Shown here in pieces: positions 1 to 9,470 of a stretch of DNA of 64,000 nucleotides. The DNA is from Paraburkholderia acidicola (lineage in GTDB: Bacteria; Pseudomonadota; Gammaproteobacteria; Burkholderiales; Burkholderiaceae). The notes under the pieces were generated by a model. It made no database searches. It was not told the DNA's origin and was given only the letters and a program-made list of their open reading frames with translations. Every line of letters begins with the position of its first letter. Position 1 is the first letter of the stretch. The position numbers and the translations under genes are program-made. The stretch lies in NCBI RefSeq assembly GCF_002362315.1, contig NZ_MTZV01000006.1, positions 1 to 64,000 of the forward strand, given 5' to 3'.

Positions 1-1
1 A

Positions 2-118
2 TGCCTGATGACCATAGCGTGTCGGTACCACCCCTTCCCATCCCGAACAGGACCGTGAAACGACTCCACGCCGATGATAGTGCGGATTGCCCGTGTGAAA
101 GTAGGTAATCGTCAGGCT
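2..118 (+). rRNA. rrf: 5S ribosomal RNA
   Basis: The sequence matches betaproteobacterial 5S rRNA. It has the conserved internal stretch ACCCCTTCCCATCCCGAAC and the closing helix between gcctgatga near the 5' end and tcgtcaggc near the 3' end (with one G-U pair). It is followed at once by a strong terminator, so it is the last gene of an rRNA operon whose 16S and 23S genes lie left of the window. The exact ends are uncertain by one or two bases. Confidence 0.95.
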
Positions 119-133
119 CCTCATGCTGCAAGA

Positions 134-164
134 CAAGACCCCGCCCTTAACCAGCGGGGTCTTG
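134..164 (+). terminator. rRNA operon terminator
   Basis: A perfect stem (caagaccccgc pairing with gcggggtcttg, 9-nt loop) follows the 5S gene and is trailed by a short ccgttt. This fits an intrinsic terminator closing the rRNA operon. Confidence 0.85.
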
Positions 165-210
165 CCGTTTACAGCGCACGGGTTTTACCGTGCGGCCAGA
201 CGCGTCTCCG

Positions 211-858
211 TTACGCGTTCAGCTGAAATACCCCACACAGCGCAAGCGTACCCGTCCAGAGCAAATCGAAGTTCACCCACTTCGTTCTGAGACCGCCCAA
301 TCCCCACCAGTCGAATACCGCTAGCGATATCGCTCCAATCGTTGCGAGCATGGCTGCGCTGTGCAGCAGGAGCGCGGCGAAAGCGAGCAGCGCAATAGAC
401 GGCGTACCCGTGCCTACAGCCGTCAACGCATTGCAAGTCGGCATCAATACCGGAATCAGCATCAGCCCTGCACCGTGCGAGCCGGACATTGCAAAAGACC
501 AGGCAGCGAGTCCGGCAAACCCTGTTTGCATGCCGACGCGTGAACGCATCTTGTGCCCTCGCACCCAATGCCAGATGGCCCAGCCGATCAACAACGCGCC
601 ACACACCCGGTTGAGCGTCGTATGACCGATCGCAGCGCTTAGCGAAAGTCCGGCAGCCAGCAACAGACCTGCCGCAAGCGCATGTCCAAACGCAATCGGC
701 ACCAGCGCCAGCAGCACCACCCGCCGGCTCTTTCGATAGAGACCCAACGCTACGGCGAACAGCCAGCCCATCGCAGGGTTGATGCCGTGGAACACACCGA
801 GCCCGACGATCGCGGCCCACATCCAGGCGGAGTGTGGCGTTGGGCTCCAGAGTGTCAT
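211..858 (-). CDS. Multi-pass membrane protein coupled to the SBP56 gene
   Basis: A 215-residue, very hydrophobic protein with about six membrane segments. Histidines sit inside or beside the helices (HGINPAMGW near residue 24, FGHALA near 57, SGSHGAG near 126), a pattern reminiscent of small metal or anion permeases, but I do not recognise the family. Its ATG overlaps the stop codon of the SBP56 gene (ATGA), so the two are translationally coupled and probably work together. A role in metal supply or in moving a sulfur product for the oxidase is inference only. Confidence 0.7.
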   Translation of the reverse strand: MTLWSPTPHSAWMWAAIVGLGVFHGINPAMGWLFAVALGLYRKSRRVVLLALVPIAFGHALAAGLLLAAGLSLSAAIGHTTLNRVCGALLIGWAIWHWVRGHKMRSRVGMQTGFAGLAAWSFAMSGSHGAGLMLIPVLMPTCNALTAVGTGTPSIALLAFAALLLHSAAMLATIGAISLAVFDWWGLGGLRTKWVNFDLLWTGTLALCGVFQLNA

Positions 859-2249
859 GGATAGCAGTACGAGTCCGACGAACAGTCACCGCCTTCGAGC
901 CGTATCTGGTGCGGACGATGACCGGCCGGCCACTCGAGAAAGAACTTCGGATCGAACCCAATGCCTCCGTTCGCGGCGACGTCGAGCTTCACCATCCAGC
1001 CATCGATACCATCGGGATAGAACTGCGAGTCGACCGCACCGTATAGTGAGTTCGTGAAGTAGACGCGCTTGCCGTCGCGACTCACTTCAACCATCTGCGG
1101 ACCGCCATTGAGCGCACCGTTCGACGCGCCAGGATGCGACGCACGCGACACGATGCCGCCGATCCGCACCTTCCCCACCAGCTTCGGCGCAAACGGATCG
1201 GAGACGTCGTACTGCAGCAGATCGCCGGTCCCCCAGCAGGACACATATAGAAAGCGATCGTCCATCGACAGATCGATGTCCGACACCAGTGGCGGCACTG
1301 CGCCAAACGACTTCAGCATCGGTGGCAGGAGTTCAGCGGCGGCCGGCTCGGCGGGAATATCGATGATCTTGCGCACGCCCCATGCGTTTCCATCGCGGTA
1401 CCACACCCAGATCGACGACGAGAGATCCTTCAGGCTGATCACGCAATTGACGAAGCCGTAGGCCTTGGTTGGATCGTGTGCAGGCCGCAGTTCGAATACC
1501 AGTTGGTACTCCGGCCCGAAGTCGATCTCCTGAAGGTGCTTACGCCGGGTAAGGTCCCAGAAATGCAGCCGATGCCCATACTTTCCACCGAGCAGTATCT
1601 CGGGAACCAGACCGTTCTCGAACGTATCGGGCGTTCCCCATTCACTTGTGACGAGCGTGTCGTAGCCGAGATGCCACCAGCCGTCGTAGGCGAGCTGCTG
1701 TGAGCCGCGATCGACTTCCCAGCGCCCGAGTGGCTCGAAGCTATCCGGATCGAGCAGAAAAATACCGCCAGGCGCACCGCCCTCCGCGCTACCGAGCGCA
1801 GTCACGTAGATGCCGCCCGGACCGCAGTGCACGGTATGCGGTCGCGTGTAGCCGGTCCGCTTCGCGATCGTTTCGGGCTCGATGATCTTGGCGATCGAAG
1901 GCTTCAGCGGATCGGGTTTCGTATCGACGATATAGATGCGCGACGAACGGAGCCCAGGCACAACCAGATAGCGCCGTTCGGTATGCGGATGAGGCGCATT
2001 CGGACAGAGACACGAAGAGCACGCGTTCCATCCAAAGTGATGCAGTTCGTCTCCGACGTTCGGCATCGCGAGGTTGCTCACGATCGTGGCGTAACGCGAT
2101 GAGGTCGAGTCGACATCGACGACTGCTATGCCGTCAGGTTGCTTGCGCTCGGGATCGAACGCGGCGACGTAGGCGAACTTTTCCGGCGGCGCCTGCGCAG
2201 CGAGGCGCGGCGATGGATAGAAGCTCGGGTCCGGCTTCCAGATACCCAT
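855..2249 (-). CDS. Selenium-binding protein SBP56 family, methanethiol oxidase type
   Basis: A 464-residue protein of normal SBP56 length, predicted to be a beta-propeller. The family signature HHFGWNACSSC is present near residue 90, and further segments such as RPHTVHCGPGG and SHPGASNGALNGGPQM are typical. Characterised bacterial members (MtoX) oxidise methanethiol to formaldehyde, H2S and H2O2 and are copper-dependent. There is no obvious signal peptide at this start, unlike periplasmic MtoX. The ATG is well supported: GGAGGAACATT precedes it. The downstream membrane protein overlaps by 4 nt. The family call is secure; methanethiol as substrate is inferred. Confidence 0.85.
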   Translation of the reverse strand: MGIWKPDPSFYPSPRLAAQAPPEKFAYVAAFDPERKQPDGIAVVDVDSTSSRYATIVSNLAMPNVGDELHHFGWNACSSCLCPNAPHPHTERRYLVVPGLRSSRIYIVDTKPDPLKPSIAKIIEPETIAKRTGYTRPHTVHCGPGGIYVTALGSAEGGAPGGIFLLDPDSFEPLGRWEVDRGSQQLAYDGWWHLGYDTLVTSEWGTPDTFENGLVPEILLGGKYGHRLHFWDLTRRKHLQEIDFGPEYQLVFELRPAHDPTKAYGFVNCVISLKDLSSSIWVWYRDGNAWGVRKIIDIPAEPAAAELLPPMLKSFGAVPPLVSDIDLSMDDRFLYVSCWGTGDLLQYDVSDPFAPKLVGKVRIGGIVSRASHPGASNGALNGGPQMVEVSRDGKRVYFTNSLYGAVDSQFYPDGIDGWMVKLDVAANGGIGFDPKFFLEWPAGHRPHQIRLEGGDCSSDSYCYP

Positions 2250-2611
2250 AATGTTCCTCCATATCTCGACAGCAGAGTCAGACAGGACAGCAACATCATG
2301 AACTGTAGCCGCTTCGGCCGCGGCTCAAAGCTCGATATCGAATAAGCAAATGAGTTCGCGGCATGTGCGTTGCATTCAGCAATGGACGAGCAGCACATCG
2401 CCATACGCAGACCGCGTATTGAACGAATGGGGACGCGCAAAAGGGAAGAAGAGAACAGCTTGCACAACGTGCGGCACAACGCGGCGCACGCAGTTCGATC
2501 GAACCGGCCCGATGCTACAGATTGCTACCTGAGTAGCAGGGCGGTGCGTGATGAAGCGATCAACAAAACGATCAAACGATCAAGGCAAACCGAAACGATG
2601 TCGATCGCAGA
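2250..2611. other. Non-coding region upstream of the SBP56 gene
   Basis: This is the promoter side of the SBP56 gene. It contains that gene's ribosome-binding site next to the start codon. I see no convincing conserved gene in either direction. Confidence 0.5.
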
Positions 2612-2641
2612 GGCGTCAGGCAGCGGCTGCTACCTGACGCC
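2612..2641 (-). terminator. Hairpin after the GlsB/YeaQ gene
   Basis: Perfect 9-bp arms (ggcgtcagg and cctgacgcc) flank a 12-nt loop, starting 7 nt past the stop codon of the small membrane protein gene. There is no clear U-tract, so termination is likely but unproven. Confidence 0.5.
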
Positions 2642-2648
2642 GGAAACG

Positions 2649-2903
2649 CTACGCTCCTCGTCGGAAGAGCCGGATGATGAACAGCAGAATGACTGCGCCG
2701 ATTACCGCAGTGATGATCGAACCGATCCAGCCACCGCCGAGCGTAATACCCAGCACGCCGGCCAGCCACCCGCCGATGAACGCACCGACGATGCCGACGA
2801 TGATGTCGACGATCAATCCGAAGCCGCCGCCTTTAACCAGCACACCTGCTAGCCAGCCAGCGATCGCACCGATGATGAGCCATGCAATGATGCCGTGTTC
2901 CAT
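2649..2903 (-). CDS. GlsB/YeaQ/YmgE family stress-response membrane protein
   Basis: An 84-residue protein that is almost entirely hydrophobic and glycine-rich (IIGAIAGWLAG, IVGIVGAFIGGWLAG, IGAVILLFIIR). This is the usual three-helix pattern of the transglycosylase-associated/YeaQ family. Members are small inner-membrane proteins often induced in stress or stationary phase; their molecular role is unclear. The start is set by the GGAG seven bases before the ATG at 2903; longer readings have no such site. It is monocistronic, with a hairpin directly downstream. Confidence 0.85.
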   Translation of the reverse strand: MEHGIIAWLIIGAIAGWLAGVLVKGGGFGLIVDIIVGIVGAFIGGWLAGVLGITLGGGWIGSIITAVIGAVILLFIIRLFRRGA

Positions 2904-3109
2904 AATCGAGACTCCATGGTTGAACGTGAAGGGGTTCACCGAACGGAGCTTAGTCGATGGCGAGGGCGCCGTCCATCCTTCAGGATATGGAATTAACAAT
3001 ATCTGAACCAGCCGGTAGCGTATTGCAACCTGGCGTGAGGCGCTGTGGAGTATCGCAAGCCGCCTGAAGACCCGATCCAGAGAGCATCTGGCGATGCAGC
3101 ATTACGACG

Positions 3110-3817
3110 TCATTCGGGGGTTGGCTCTGCTTCCTGAGCGATCCAGCTGACGCTCGACACACTCTTTTCCATGCTGATCCGGCTGGCCATCCACTCGAGC
3201 TTCGGTTGGTCTTTCGGATGCAGTTTCAGTGTCGCCGTGACGAGAATGCGTCCCGGTTGATCGGCGACATCCTCGCTCGTCAGGCTCTGGAACGACAGGG
3301 GCGTCGACGACATTGCGTTCGACAGGGCCGTGCGGATATGGATTTCGTCGTCGTCGCGGCACACTACACTCAACACGTACGCCCGGATCAGGTCGGCGTT
3401 TGAAACGGGCGTCGCGTTGATCAGCTGGCTGACTTCGCGCAGCACGGTGTTCGTCAGCAGTACGACGCAGGTGCCGGCAAGCGCGGGACCAAAATGGCCG
3501 CTACCGCTCAGCACACCGACTGCTGCAGAGCACCACAACGTGGCCGCCGTATTGATGCCCTGGACGGAACCCTTCTCGCGCATGATCACGCCGCCTCCGA
3601 GAAAACCGACCCCCGAGACGACATACGCGGCGATCTGCGTGACGCCGGCGGTACCGTTGCCGGTCAGTACGCCGAGCGTGACGAACAGGCACGCACCGCT
3701 CGCAACCAGCGTGATCGTGCGCAGCCCGGCCGTGCGCTGGCGCATCTGCCGTTCGATGCCGATCGCGACACCGCAGGAGAACGCGACGAGAAGCCGTAGA
3801 AGAAATTCAAGCGTCAT
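3110..3817 (-). CDS. MgtC/SapB family membrane protein
   Basis: A 235-residue protein. The N-terminal 140 residues carry the MgtC signature: ATP-independent membrane segments with GIERQMRQRTAGLRT near residue 18, and GVGFLGGGVIM followed by GINTAATLWCSAAVGVL. The C-terminal ~90 residues form a soluble domain, as in full-length MgtC proteins. MgtC is linked to growth at low Mg2+ and to intramacrophage survival, and modulates F1Fo ATP synthase in some pathogens. I chose the ATG at 3817, which starts MTLEFLLRLL; a longer in-frame reading to 3916 adds an Arg-rich, non-membrane segment unlike the family. Confidence 0.85.
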   Translation of the reverse strand: MTLEFLLRLLVAFSCGVAIGIERQMRQRTAGLRTITLVASGACLFVTLGVLTGNGTAGVTQIAAYVVSGVGFLGGGVIMREKGSVQGINTAATLWCSAAVGVLSGSGHFGPALAGTCVVLLTNTVLREVSQLINATPVSNADLIRAYVLSVVCRDDDEIHIRTALSNAMSSTPLSFQSLTSEDVADQPGRILVTATLKLHPKDQPKLEWMASRISMEKSVSSVSWIAQEAEPTPE

Positions 3818-4278
3818 GAGATAAAAGACAAAACGTGCAGACGCACAGGTTGATCGATACGCATGACAGGCGCGCGAAACGGGCGTGCGATGTCGATGCG
3901 CGGTCACGCGCGGCAATCCATGACCATTCGCGACGCTCCGCGATCACGCGCAAAGAGAATACGGATGATCGCGAAGCGATGTTCTCACGCGCGGGCGGCA
4001 ACGTGCGCAACATGCAATGCATGGCGGCAACACGCAACGTGCGTGGAAACGGTATGACGCGCACCGCTTGCCCGGATGGCAAGACGGCGGCAGGAGGAAA
4101 TCGGGCGCGGGGTCTTGCCGGTCAGGCGAGCGGGAAAGTCGGGATTCGGCTACTGCTACTGTCCAAGGTACAGGTTCCAGTTCGACGGATGGCCGGATTT
4201 TGGCGGGGCGTTCGCGCGAAGTCAACCGCTGTGAGGCGATGGTGTGCCATTCCGCGGTACCGGTCGAAGCCGATGCAT
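3818..4278. other. 461-bp gene-free leader region upstream of the MgtC-family gene
   Basis: No conserved protein is apparent on either strand. The stretch lies between the GH31 stop and the MgtC-family start, both on the minus strand, and contains short inverted repeats such as caacgtgcg/cgcacgttg. It could hold a long 5' leader as known for mgtC in enterics, but I recognise no M-box or other riboswitch. Confidence 0.35.
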
Positions 4279-6702
4279 TCAACCTGCATGGGTAACGAGA
4301 TCGAGGGTGAAGCGCGTCCATCCGGCCTCGTGCGCTGCCGTTGTGATCGTGCCATTCAAAGCGACCACACGACGCGTGTCCGCCGCCGGGATCAGGAGAT
4401 CGATCGAAGCGAATGGCGGGCGCCCATGTCCCGCCCATTCGACCGATACCGAAAGCGTCGCGGCATCGCATGCGACGCGCAGCTTCACGCTTCCATGTTC
4501 GCCGGCGCGCCAGGCTTCGGATATACCGTCGTCTTCGACACACACACCTTCGACAACACCGCTACCCACGCACGGTGCAACGACAAACGCACGCTGTTCA
4601 GCGGGCTGGGCAAAATGCTGCGTTGCGATGTTCAACGGGATGGCCGTTCCTTCACGCATCAGCATGACGGGCTGGTCCCAAGGCGCAGGGAAGCTTACGG
4701 TTTGCCCTCCAGCAAAAGTTTCACCGCTCCAGTACGACACCCAGTGCACCCCGTCGGGCAGCCACACCTGACGATGCGTCTGCCCGGATTCAACCACCGG
4801 CGCTACGAGTAACGCGCTACCGAGCATCATGTCGTCGCCGTCCTCGTAGCATCGAGGATCGTGCGGGAATTCAGCGAACATCGGACGCAGTACCGGTTCG
4901 TAGCGCTGCGTCGATTCCCACAGCAGGTGATAGAGATACGGAATCAACCGGTAGCGCAGTTTGATCAGCGCCGATACGTGCGTTGTCGCTTCGCGATGCA
5001 TCCACGGTTCGTTGACCGTGCCGTCGTCGTTCCACGAATGAATGCTGAAGCGCGGCATGAAGATGCCGAACTGTATCCATCGCACGAACAGTTCCGCGTC
5101 CGGTGCCGGACCCGAAAATCCGCCTATATCGTGGCCCGTGTTCGACACACCCGACATCGCGAGACCCAGTCCCATCTTGAGGTTGTAGCGCAGCGTTTCC
5201 CACGACGTGTAGTTGTCGCCCGACCACGTCTGCACATAACGATGCATGCCGACGCCGCCGGAGCGCGACACGAGAAACGGTCGTTGGTCCGGCGCATGCG
5301 TGCGCTGTGCATCGCGTGATGCACGCATCATCAGCATCGTTTGCAGGACCTTCGCTTCGCGTGCCGGGTACGGCTTGCCGAAGCCCTGTGCGATCGCATC
5401 GTCGGTCCAGATTTCGAATTCGTTGTTGTCGTTCCAGGTCGCTGCGATGCCGTGATGCAGCAGCGCATCCGTGACGTGCGCCTGCCACCACGCAAGCGTG
5501 TCCGGATTCGTGAAGTCGAGGTATGCACCGACCTCGTCCCAGAACTGCACCCAGGCCGGTGCGCCGTCGCGTGCGCGGATCAGCAGACCATCGCGCGATG
5601 CCTGCTCGAACTCGGGATGATCGCGCAGCAGACACGGCTTGATGTTCGCGCAAAGTCGCACGCCGTGTGCGAGATAGCCCTGCACGAAGCCGTCGATGTC
5701 CGGAAACTTGTCGTGGTTCCAGTTGAACACATAGCGCTTCGCGCCGATCGACGTGTAGCCCGACGACAGATGAAACGAGTCGCACAGCACATCGTGTTCG
5801 CGACAGCGCTCGAGGAATTCGCCCATCTGGTGCTGCGCATCGGGTGCGTCGGTATAGCTCATCGTCGAGCCGGAATAGCCTAGCCCCCACTTCGGCATCA
5901 GCGCGGGTCGCCCGGTGAGCCAGGTGAAGCGGCGCACAGCTGCAAGCGGTGTGGCCGGCGATGCAATGAAGTAGTAGTCGAGATCGCCATGTTCGGCGAT
6001 GAAGTGTCGATAGTGGCCGTGATAGTTATCGAGTTCGCGACCCATGTCGAATGCGCAGTCGGCGAGGGTGTCGTAGAAGAGACCGAAGCCGAGCGCTGTT
6101 TCGCGCTGCCACGTCAGATAGAACGGGATGTGCTTGTAGAGCGGATCGGTGGTGCGAGCGCTGTAGCCCATCGCATCGACGTTGACCATCCGGTACTGGC
6201 CGCCCGCGCGATCGAGCGAGCCGGCACGCTCGCCGAGTCCCACATACATCTCGCCGGGCTCGCGTCGCAGGTAGTGATAGACGCGCTTGTCCCACCAGCC
6301 GAAGTTATAGGCCTGGGTCGCGCGATCCTGCAGCACACGTCGCCATTCGCTGCCGTCATGCAGTTCCCATGCGCAGTGGCCGCCGTTCAGCGTCACGGTG
6401 AGACGGATCTGCGTGGTTTCGATCTGCACACGGTCGTTACCGGCAACGACGCCGAAAGCGGGCAGTGCGAATCCCGACAGATCGAGCCGGTCGCGGCCTT
6501 CCACGGGGACATCGTCGAGCCCGGGTGCAATCGCCCATGTACGTGGACCGTGTGCATCGCCGTCAGGCAAGACGCGTACGCGGACGATGTCGTCCTCGAG
6601 TACGAAGACTTCGATGCTCGCGCCTACCGCGCTTGTGAAATGCAGCGCGTTACCGTCAGTGTGGGTCAGGGCGAATACGGGAGGGTGGAGCAGCGACGTC
6701 AT
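4279..6702 (-). CDS. Glycoside hydrolase family 31 (alpha-glucosidase/alpha-xylosidase type)
   Basis: An 807-residue enzyme with an N-terminal beta-sandwich (about 1-245), a TIM barrel (about 260-590) and C-terminal beta domains. The nucleophile is Asp425 in TWNDNNEFE and the acid/base is Asp496 in WSGDNYTSWE, both as in GH31. No signal peptide, so it is cytoplasmic. The start at 6702 has AAGGA upstream; a longer reading would run into the preceding MFS gene. The transporter gene ends 58 bp upstream on the same strand, so uptake and cleavage of an alpha-linked sugar are probably coupled. The substrate cannot be read from sequence. Confidence 0.88.
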   Translation of the reverse strand: MTSLLHPPVFALTHTDGNALHFTSAVGASIEVFVLEDDIVRVRVLPDGDAHGPRTWAIAPGLDDVPVEGRDRLDLSGFALPAFGVVAGNDRVQIETTQIRLTVTLNGGHCAWELHDGSEWRRVLQDRATQAYNFGWWDKRVYHYLRREPGEMYVGLGERAGSLDRAGGQYRMVNVDAMGYSARTTDPLYKHIPFYLTWQRETALGFGLFYDTLADCAFDMGRELDNYHGHYRHFIAEHGDLDYYFIASPATPLAAVRRFTWLTGRPALMPKWGLGYSGSTMSYTDAPDAQHQMGEFLERCREHDVLCDSFHLSSGYTSIGAKRYVFNWNHDKFPDIDGFVQGYLAHGVRLCANIKPCLLRDHPEFEQASRDGLLIRARDGAPAWVQFWDEVGAYLDFTNPDTLAWWQAHVTDALLHHGIAATWNDNNEFEIWTDDAIAQGFGKPYPAREAKVLQTMLMMRASRDAQRTHAPDQRPFLVSRSGGVGMHRYVQTWSGDNYTSWETLRYNLKMGLGLAMSGVSNTGHDIGGFSGPAPDAELFVRWIQFGIFMPRFSIHSWNDDGTVNEPWMHREATTHVSALIKLRYRLIPYLYHLLWESTQRYEPVLRPMFAEFPHDPRCYEDGDDMMLGSALLVAPVVESGQTHRQVWLPDGVHWVSYWSGETFAGGQTVSFPAPWDQPVMLMREGTAIPLNIATQHFAQPAEQRAFVVAPCVGSGVVEGVCVEDDGISEAWRAGEHGSVKLRVACDAATLSVSVEWAGHGRPPFASIDLLIPAADTRRVVALNGTITTAAHEAGWTRFTLDLVTHAG

Positions 6703-6760
6703 GAGACGGGTTCCTTGAACGAATCTTGTGTAGCGAGGAGGCGGGCGCGCATCATCGGCA

Positions 6761-8029
6761 TCATGAAGCGGCGTGTGCACGTTCCTGCTTCGTCTGGCCG
6801 CGGATCAGCAACACCAGCAGCGCGGCGCCGATCAGATCGAAGGCGCCGAGACAGGCGAACAGCGGCCCATACCCCACGGTGTCGGCAAGCGCCCCGACGA
6901 CCAGCGAAAACCCCAGCCCACCGATCCACGCCGCCATACCGGCAAAGCCACTTGCGGTGGCGACTTCGTCGGGATCGAAGACATCGGCGCTGAGCGTGTT
7001 GACGAGTGCGGAGATCATCTGGTGCGCGAAGCCGCCTACGCAGAAGAGCGCAATGGCCGAGTACGGTGACGCGACAAGCCCGATGCAGGCCGGCCCGATC
7101 ATCATGAACGCGCCGAGTATCACACCGGCCACGCGCGACCAGATAAGCGGAATACGGCAGTAGCGCATCAGGAATGGCGACAGATAACCGCCGAGAATCC
7201 CGCCCAGGTCGGCCGCGAGAAACGGCAACCACGCGAACAGCGCGATCTGCTTGAGATCCATGTGACGCTCGGTCACGAGATACAGCGGGATCCAGAAGCT
7301 GAATGTCTGCCAGGCGGGTTCGGCGAAGAAGCGCGGCAGCGCAATGGCCCAGAAGCGTCGTGAACCGAGGATGTCGCGCACCGGTCGTTTGCTTGCTGGC
7401 GGAGAATGCGTCTGGCCCTGCTGAATTAGCGTGCGTTCATCGGTGCCGAGACGTGGGTGGTCAGCCGGCGACCGGTAGACCGCGTACCAGAGCGCGGCCC
7501 AGACGAAGCCGAACGCGCCGGTCACGATAAACGCCGACTGCCACCCGTAACGCAACGACAGGAACACGACGAGCGGTGGAGCGAGCAACGCGCCGAGCGA
7601 CGTACCAGCATTGAAATACCCAACCGCAACGGACTTTTCGCGGTCTGGAAACCATTCGGCGACCGCCTTCATGCCCGACGGAATCGCCGCGGCCTCGAAC
7701 AGCCCGAGCATGCCGCGCATCGCCCCGAGCGACATCCAGCCGGTCGCGAAGCCGTGCAGGACGCCGGTGGCTGACCAGAGTGCCGCGAACAGTGCGAAGC
7801 CGAGCCGCAGCCCGATCAGATCGACGACGATGCCGCACACCGGCTGCATGATCGTGTAGCCGACCTGGAACGCGCCGACGATGTAGGAGTACTGCTGCGT
7901 ACTGAAATTCAGCGCGTGTTTCAGTTCAGGTGCGAGGACGCCGAGCGAATTGCGCGCGAGGTAATTCATGATCGTGCCGATGCATATCAGCACGATGATC
8001 CACCAGCGCAGGCCTCTGACGGTCTTCAA
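6761..8029 (-). CDS. MFS transporter, anion:cation symporter (hexuronate/glucarate) type
   Basis: A 422-residue, 12-helix permease. The N-terminus (WWIIVLICIGTIMNYLARNSLGVLAPEL) and the segment GIFEAA-like GLFEAAAIPSGMKAVAEWFP are typical of the ACS family that includes ExuT, GudP and related sugar-acid importers. The start codon is TTG, preceded by GGAGACGAATT; no ATG fits the conserved N-terminus. It precedes the GH31 gene and probably imports that enzyme's substrate, perhaps a uronate- or acid-containing glycoside (inference). Confidence 0.85.
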   Translation of the reverse strand: MKTVRGLRWWIIVLICIGTIMNYLARNSLGVLAPELKHALNFSTQQYSYIVGAFQVGYTIMQPVCGIVVDLIGLRLGFALFAALWSATGVLHGFATGWMSLGAMRGMLGLFEAAAIPSGMKAVAEWFPDREKSVAVGYFNAGTSLGALLAPPLVVFLSLRYGWQSAFIVTGAFGFVWAALWYAVYRSPADHPRLGTDERTLIQQGQTHSPPASKRPVRDILGSRRFWAIALPRFFAEPAWQTFSFWIPLYLVTERHMDLKQIALFAWLPFLAADLGGILGGYLSPFLMRYCRIPLIWSRVAGVILGAFMMIGPACIGLVASPYSAIALFCVGGFAHQMISALVNTLSADVFDPDEVATASGFAGMAAWIGGLGFSLVVGALADTVGYGPLFACLGAFDLIGAALLVLLIRGQTKQERAHAAS

Positions 8030-8210
8030 ATTCGTCTCCGTTGTATCGCGCGTTCTCTTCGCTGCGGCGGCTCGTTTGATAGGTCATCACATGACTCAAC
8101 CCCATTCAGCCATCAAAAGCAGGCTGAATCGGGTGTTTTGGCGCGATTATTTGTCAGACGACTGATCTCAATGAGCTTAACGCGCATCGTATGTTCGCAA
8201 ACGAGCGAGG

Positions 8211-9323
8211 TCAACCCTTTTTGATGTTCGAATGAACATCGGTGGAGTCGGTCGGCGTCTCAGGCGAAGGCTCCATTTCTCCCGACACCGCGATCTGATC
8301 GCGGCCGAGCATCTTCGCGCGATAGAGGCTGCGGTCCGCATCGAGCAGCCACGCGTGATAGTCGGCGCCGTCCGGTGGGCAGGGCGCGATGCCGATACTG
8401 ATCGTGAACGGCGATACGGTGTGCTCGTGCCGGGTTTTCTCGCGGACCGCGTAGAGCAACCGCGTCGCGATTGCACGCGCCTCGGTCAGCGCCGCGCCGG
8501 GCAGTACGACGCCAAACTCCTCACCGCCGTAGCGCCCGATGCTATCGCTGTGCCTGAACGCGTCGCGCAGCATGTCCGCGAACGACTGCAGCACTGTATC
8601 GCCCGCGAGATGGCCGCGCGAGTCGTTGATCTGCTTGAAGTGATCGAGATCGATCAGCAGCAGGCACGACGTGAGGCGCTGGACGTTGCAGCGCTCGAAT
8701 TCCGCGGCCAGCCGCTCCTCCCAGTAGCGTCGGTTGAGCAGGCCCGTGAGCCCGTCGGTGCGGCTCAGATGCTCGAGCGCTCGGGTCTGCGTGGCGAGCT
8801 TGCGCGACATCCGGTAGACCGACCAGCCGAGCGCAAGCGGATACAGCACGAGAACCGGCAGGCAGGCCACGACGATGCTCATCTGCGATTGCGGTTCGAG
8901 GACGAAACCGAGCGTCGCGATGCCGATTGCCGCACCCGCCAGATTGGCGGCGACGCCGCGCAGAAAGAGCCGTAATCCGCCGGACGCGATGTTGTTCATG
9001 CTCAACATGCTGAGCATCAGCACGCCGGGCAGTACGTTGAAGCGGATCGCGACAAGCCAGAATCCGCCGAACACGGCATCGACCATCAGATTGCGCTGTT
9101 CGCTGCGATACGGCACGGCGCCGGCCAGCGCGGCGTAGCGTGCGAGATGCGGCCAGACGAAGCCGTACAACAGCAGCAACGCCCATAGCAACGGACCGTG
9201 ATGCAGTTGCAGGAAGACCGGGGCGATGGAAATAAAGCCGAGCGCGAGCCCCGCCGTGCGCAAGCGATAGATGCGCTGGACGAATCGTTTGCCCTTTTTC
9301 GCCGTGGATTCCATGTCTGACAT
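8211..9323 (-). CDS. MASE2-GGDEF diguanylate cyclase
   Basis: A 370-residue inner-membrane protein. Residues about 15-175 hold several membrane segments of MASE2 type, as in AdrA/DgcC. Residues about 185-350 form a GGDEF domain with an active-site GGEEF at 266-270 and an RHSD inhibitory site (257-260) exactly five residues before it. It should therefore make cyclic di-GMP from two GTP and be product-inhibited. The signal sensed is unknown. It stands alone. Confidence 0.92.
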   Translation of the reverse strand: MSDMESTAKKGKRFVQRIYRLRTAGLALGFISIAPVFLQLHHGPLLWALLLLYGFVWPHLARYAALAGAVPYRSEQRNLMVDAVFGGFWLVAIRFNVLPGVLMLSMLSMNNIASGGLRLFLRGVAANLAGAAIGIATLGFVLEPQSQMSIVVACLPVLVLYPLALGWSVYRMSRKLATQTRALEHLSRTDGLTGLLNRRYWEERLAAEFERCNVQRLTSCLLLIDLDHFKQINDSRGHLAGDTVLQSFADMLRDAFRHSDSIGRYGGEEFGVVLPGAALTEARAIATRLLYAVREKTRHEHTVSPFTISIGIAPCPPDGADYHAWLLDADRSLYRAKMLGRDQIAVSGEMEPSPETPTDSTDVHSNIKKG

Positions 9324-9470
9324 TGATCAGGCACGCGACAGGATCGCCGTGTGGGCGAAGGGTCGGTTGCTCGCGTGTTGTTTCAGCAGAGTGTTGCGGA
9401 CCGGGTGTAGTCGCTGTACCGGCGAACGATGGTATCAGTAACCGCGACCCGGCGAACGACCCATGCCGCG

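Noticed and set aside
2370..2852. Plus-strand acidic open frame opposite the GlsB/YeaQ gene
   Set aside because: It is the shadow of a small conserved membrane protein plus its terminator hairpin.
4017..4260. Possible riboswitch (cobalamin- or Mg-type) in the leader of the MgtC-family gene
   Set aside because: I looked for conserved box sequences and stems on the minus strand and found none that match a known class.
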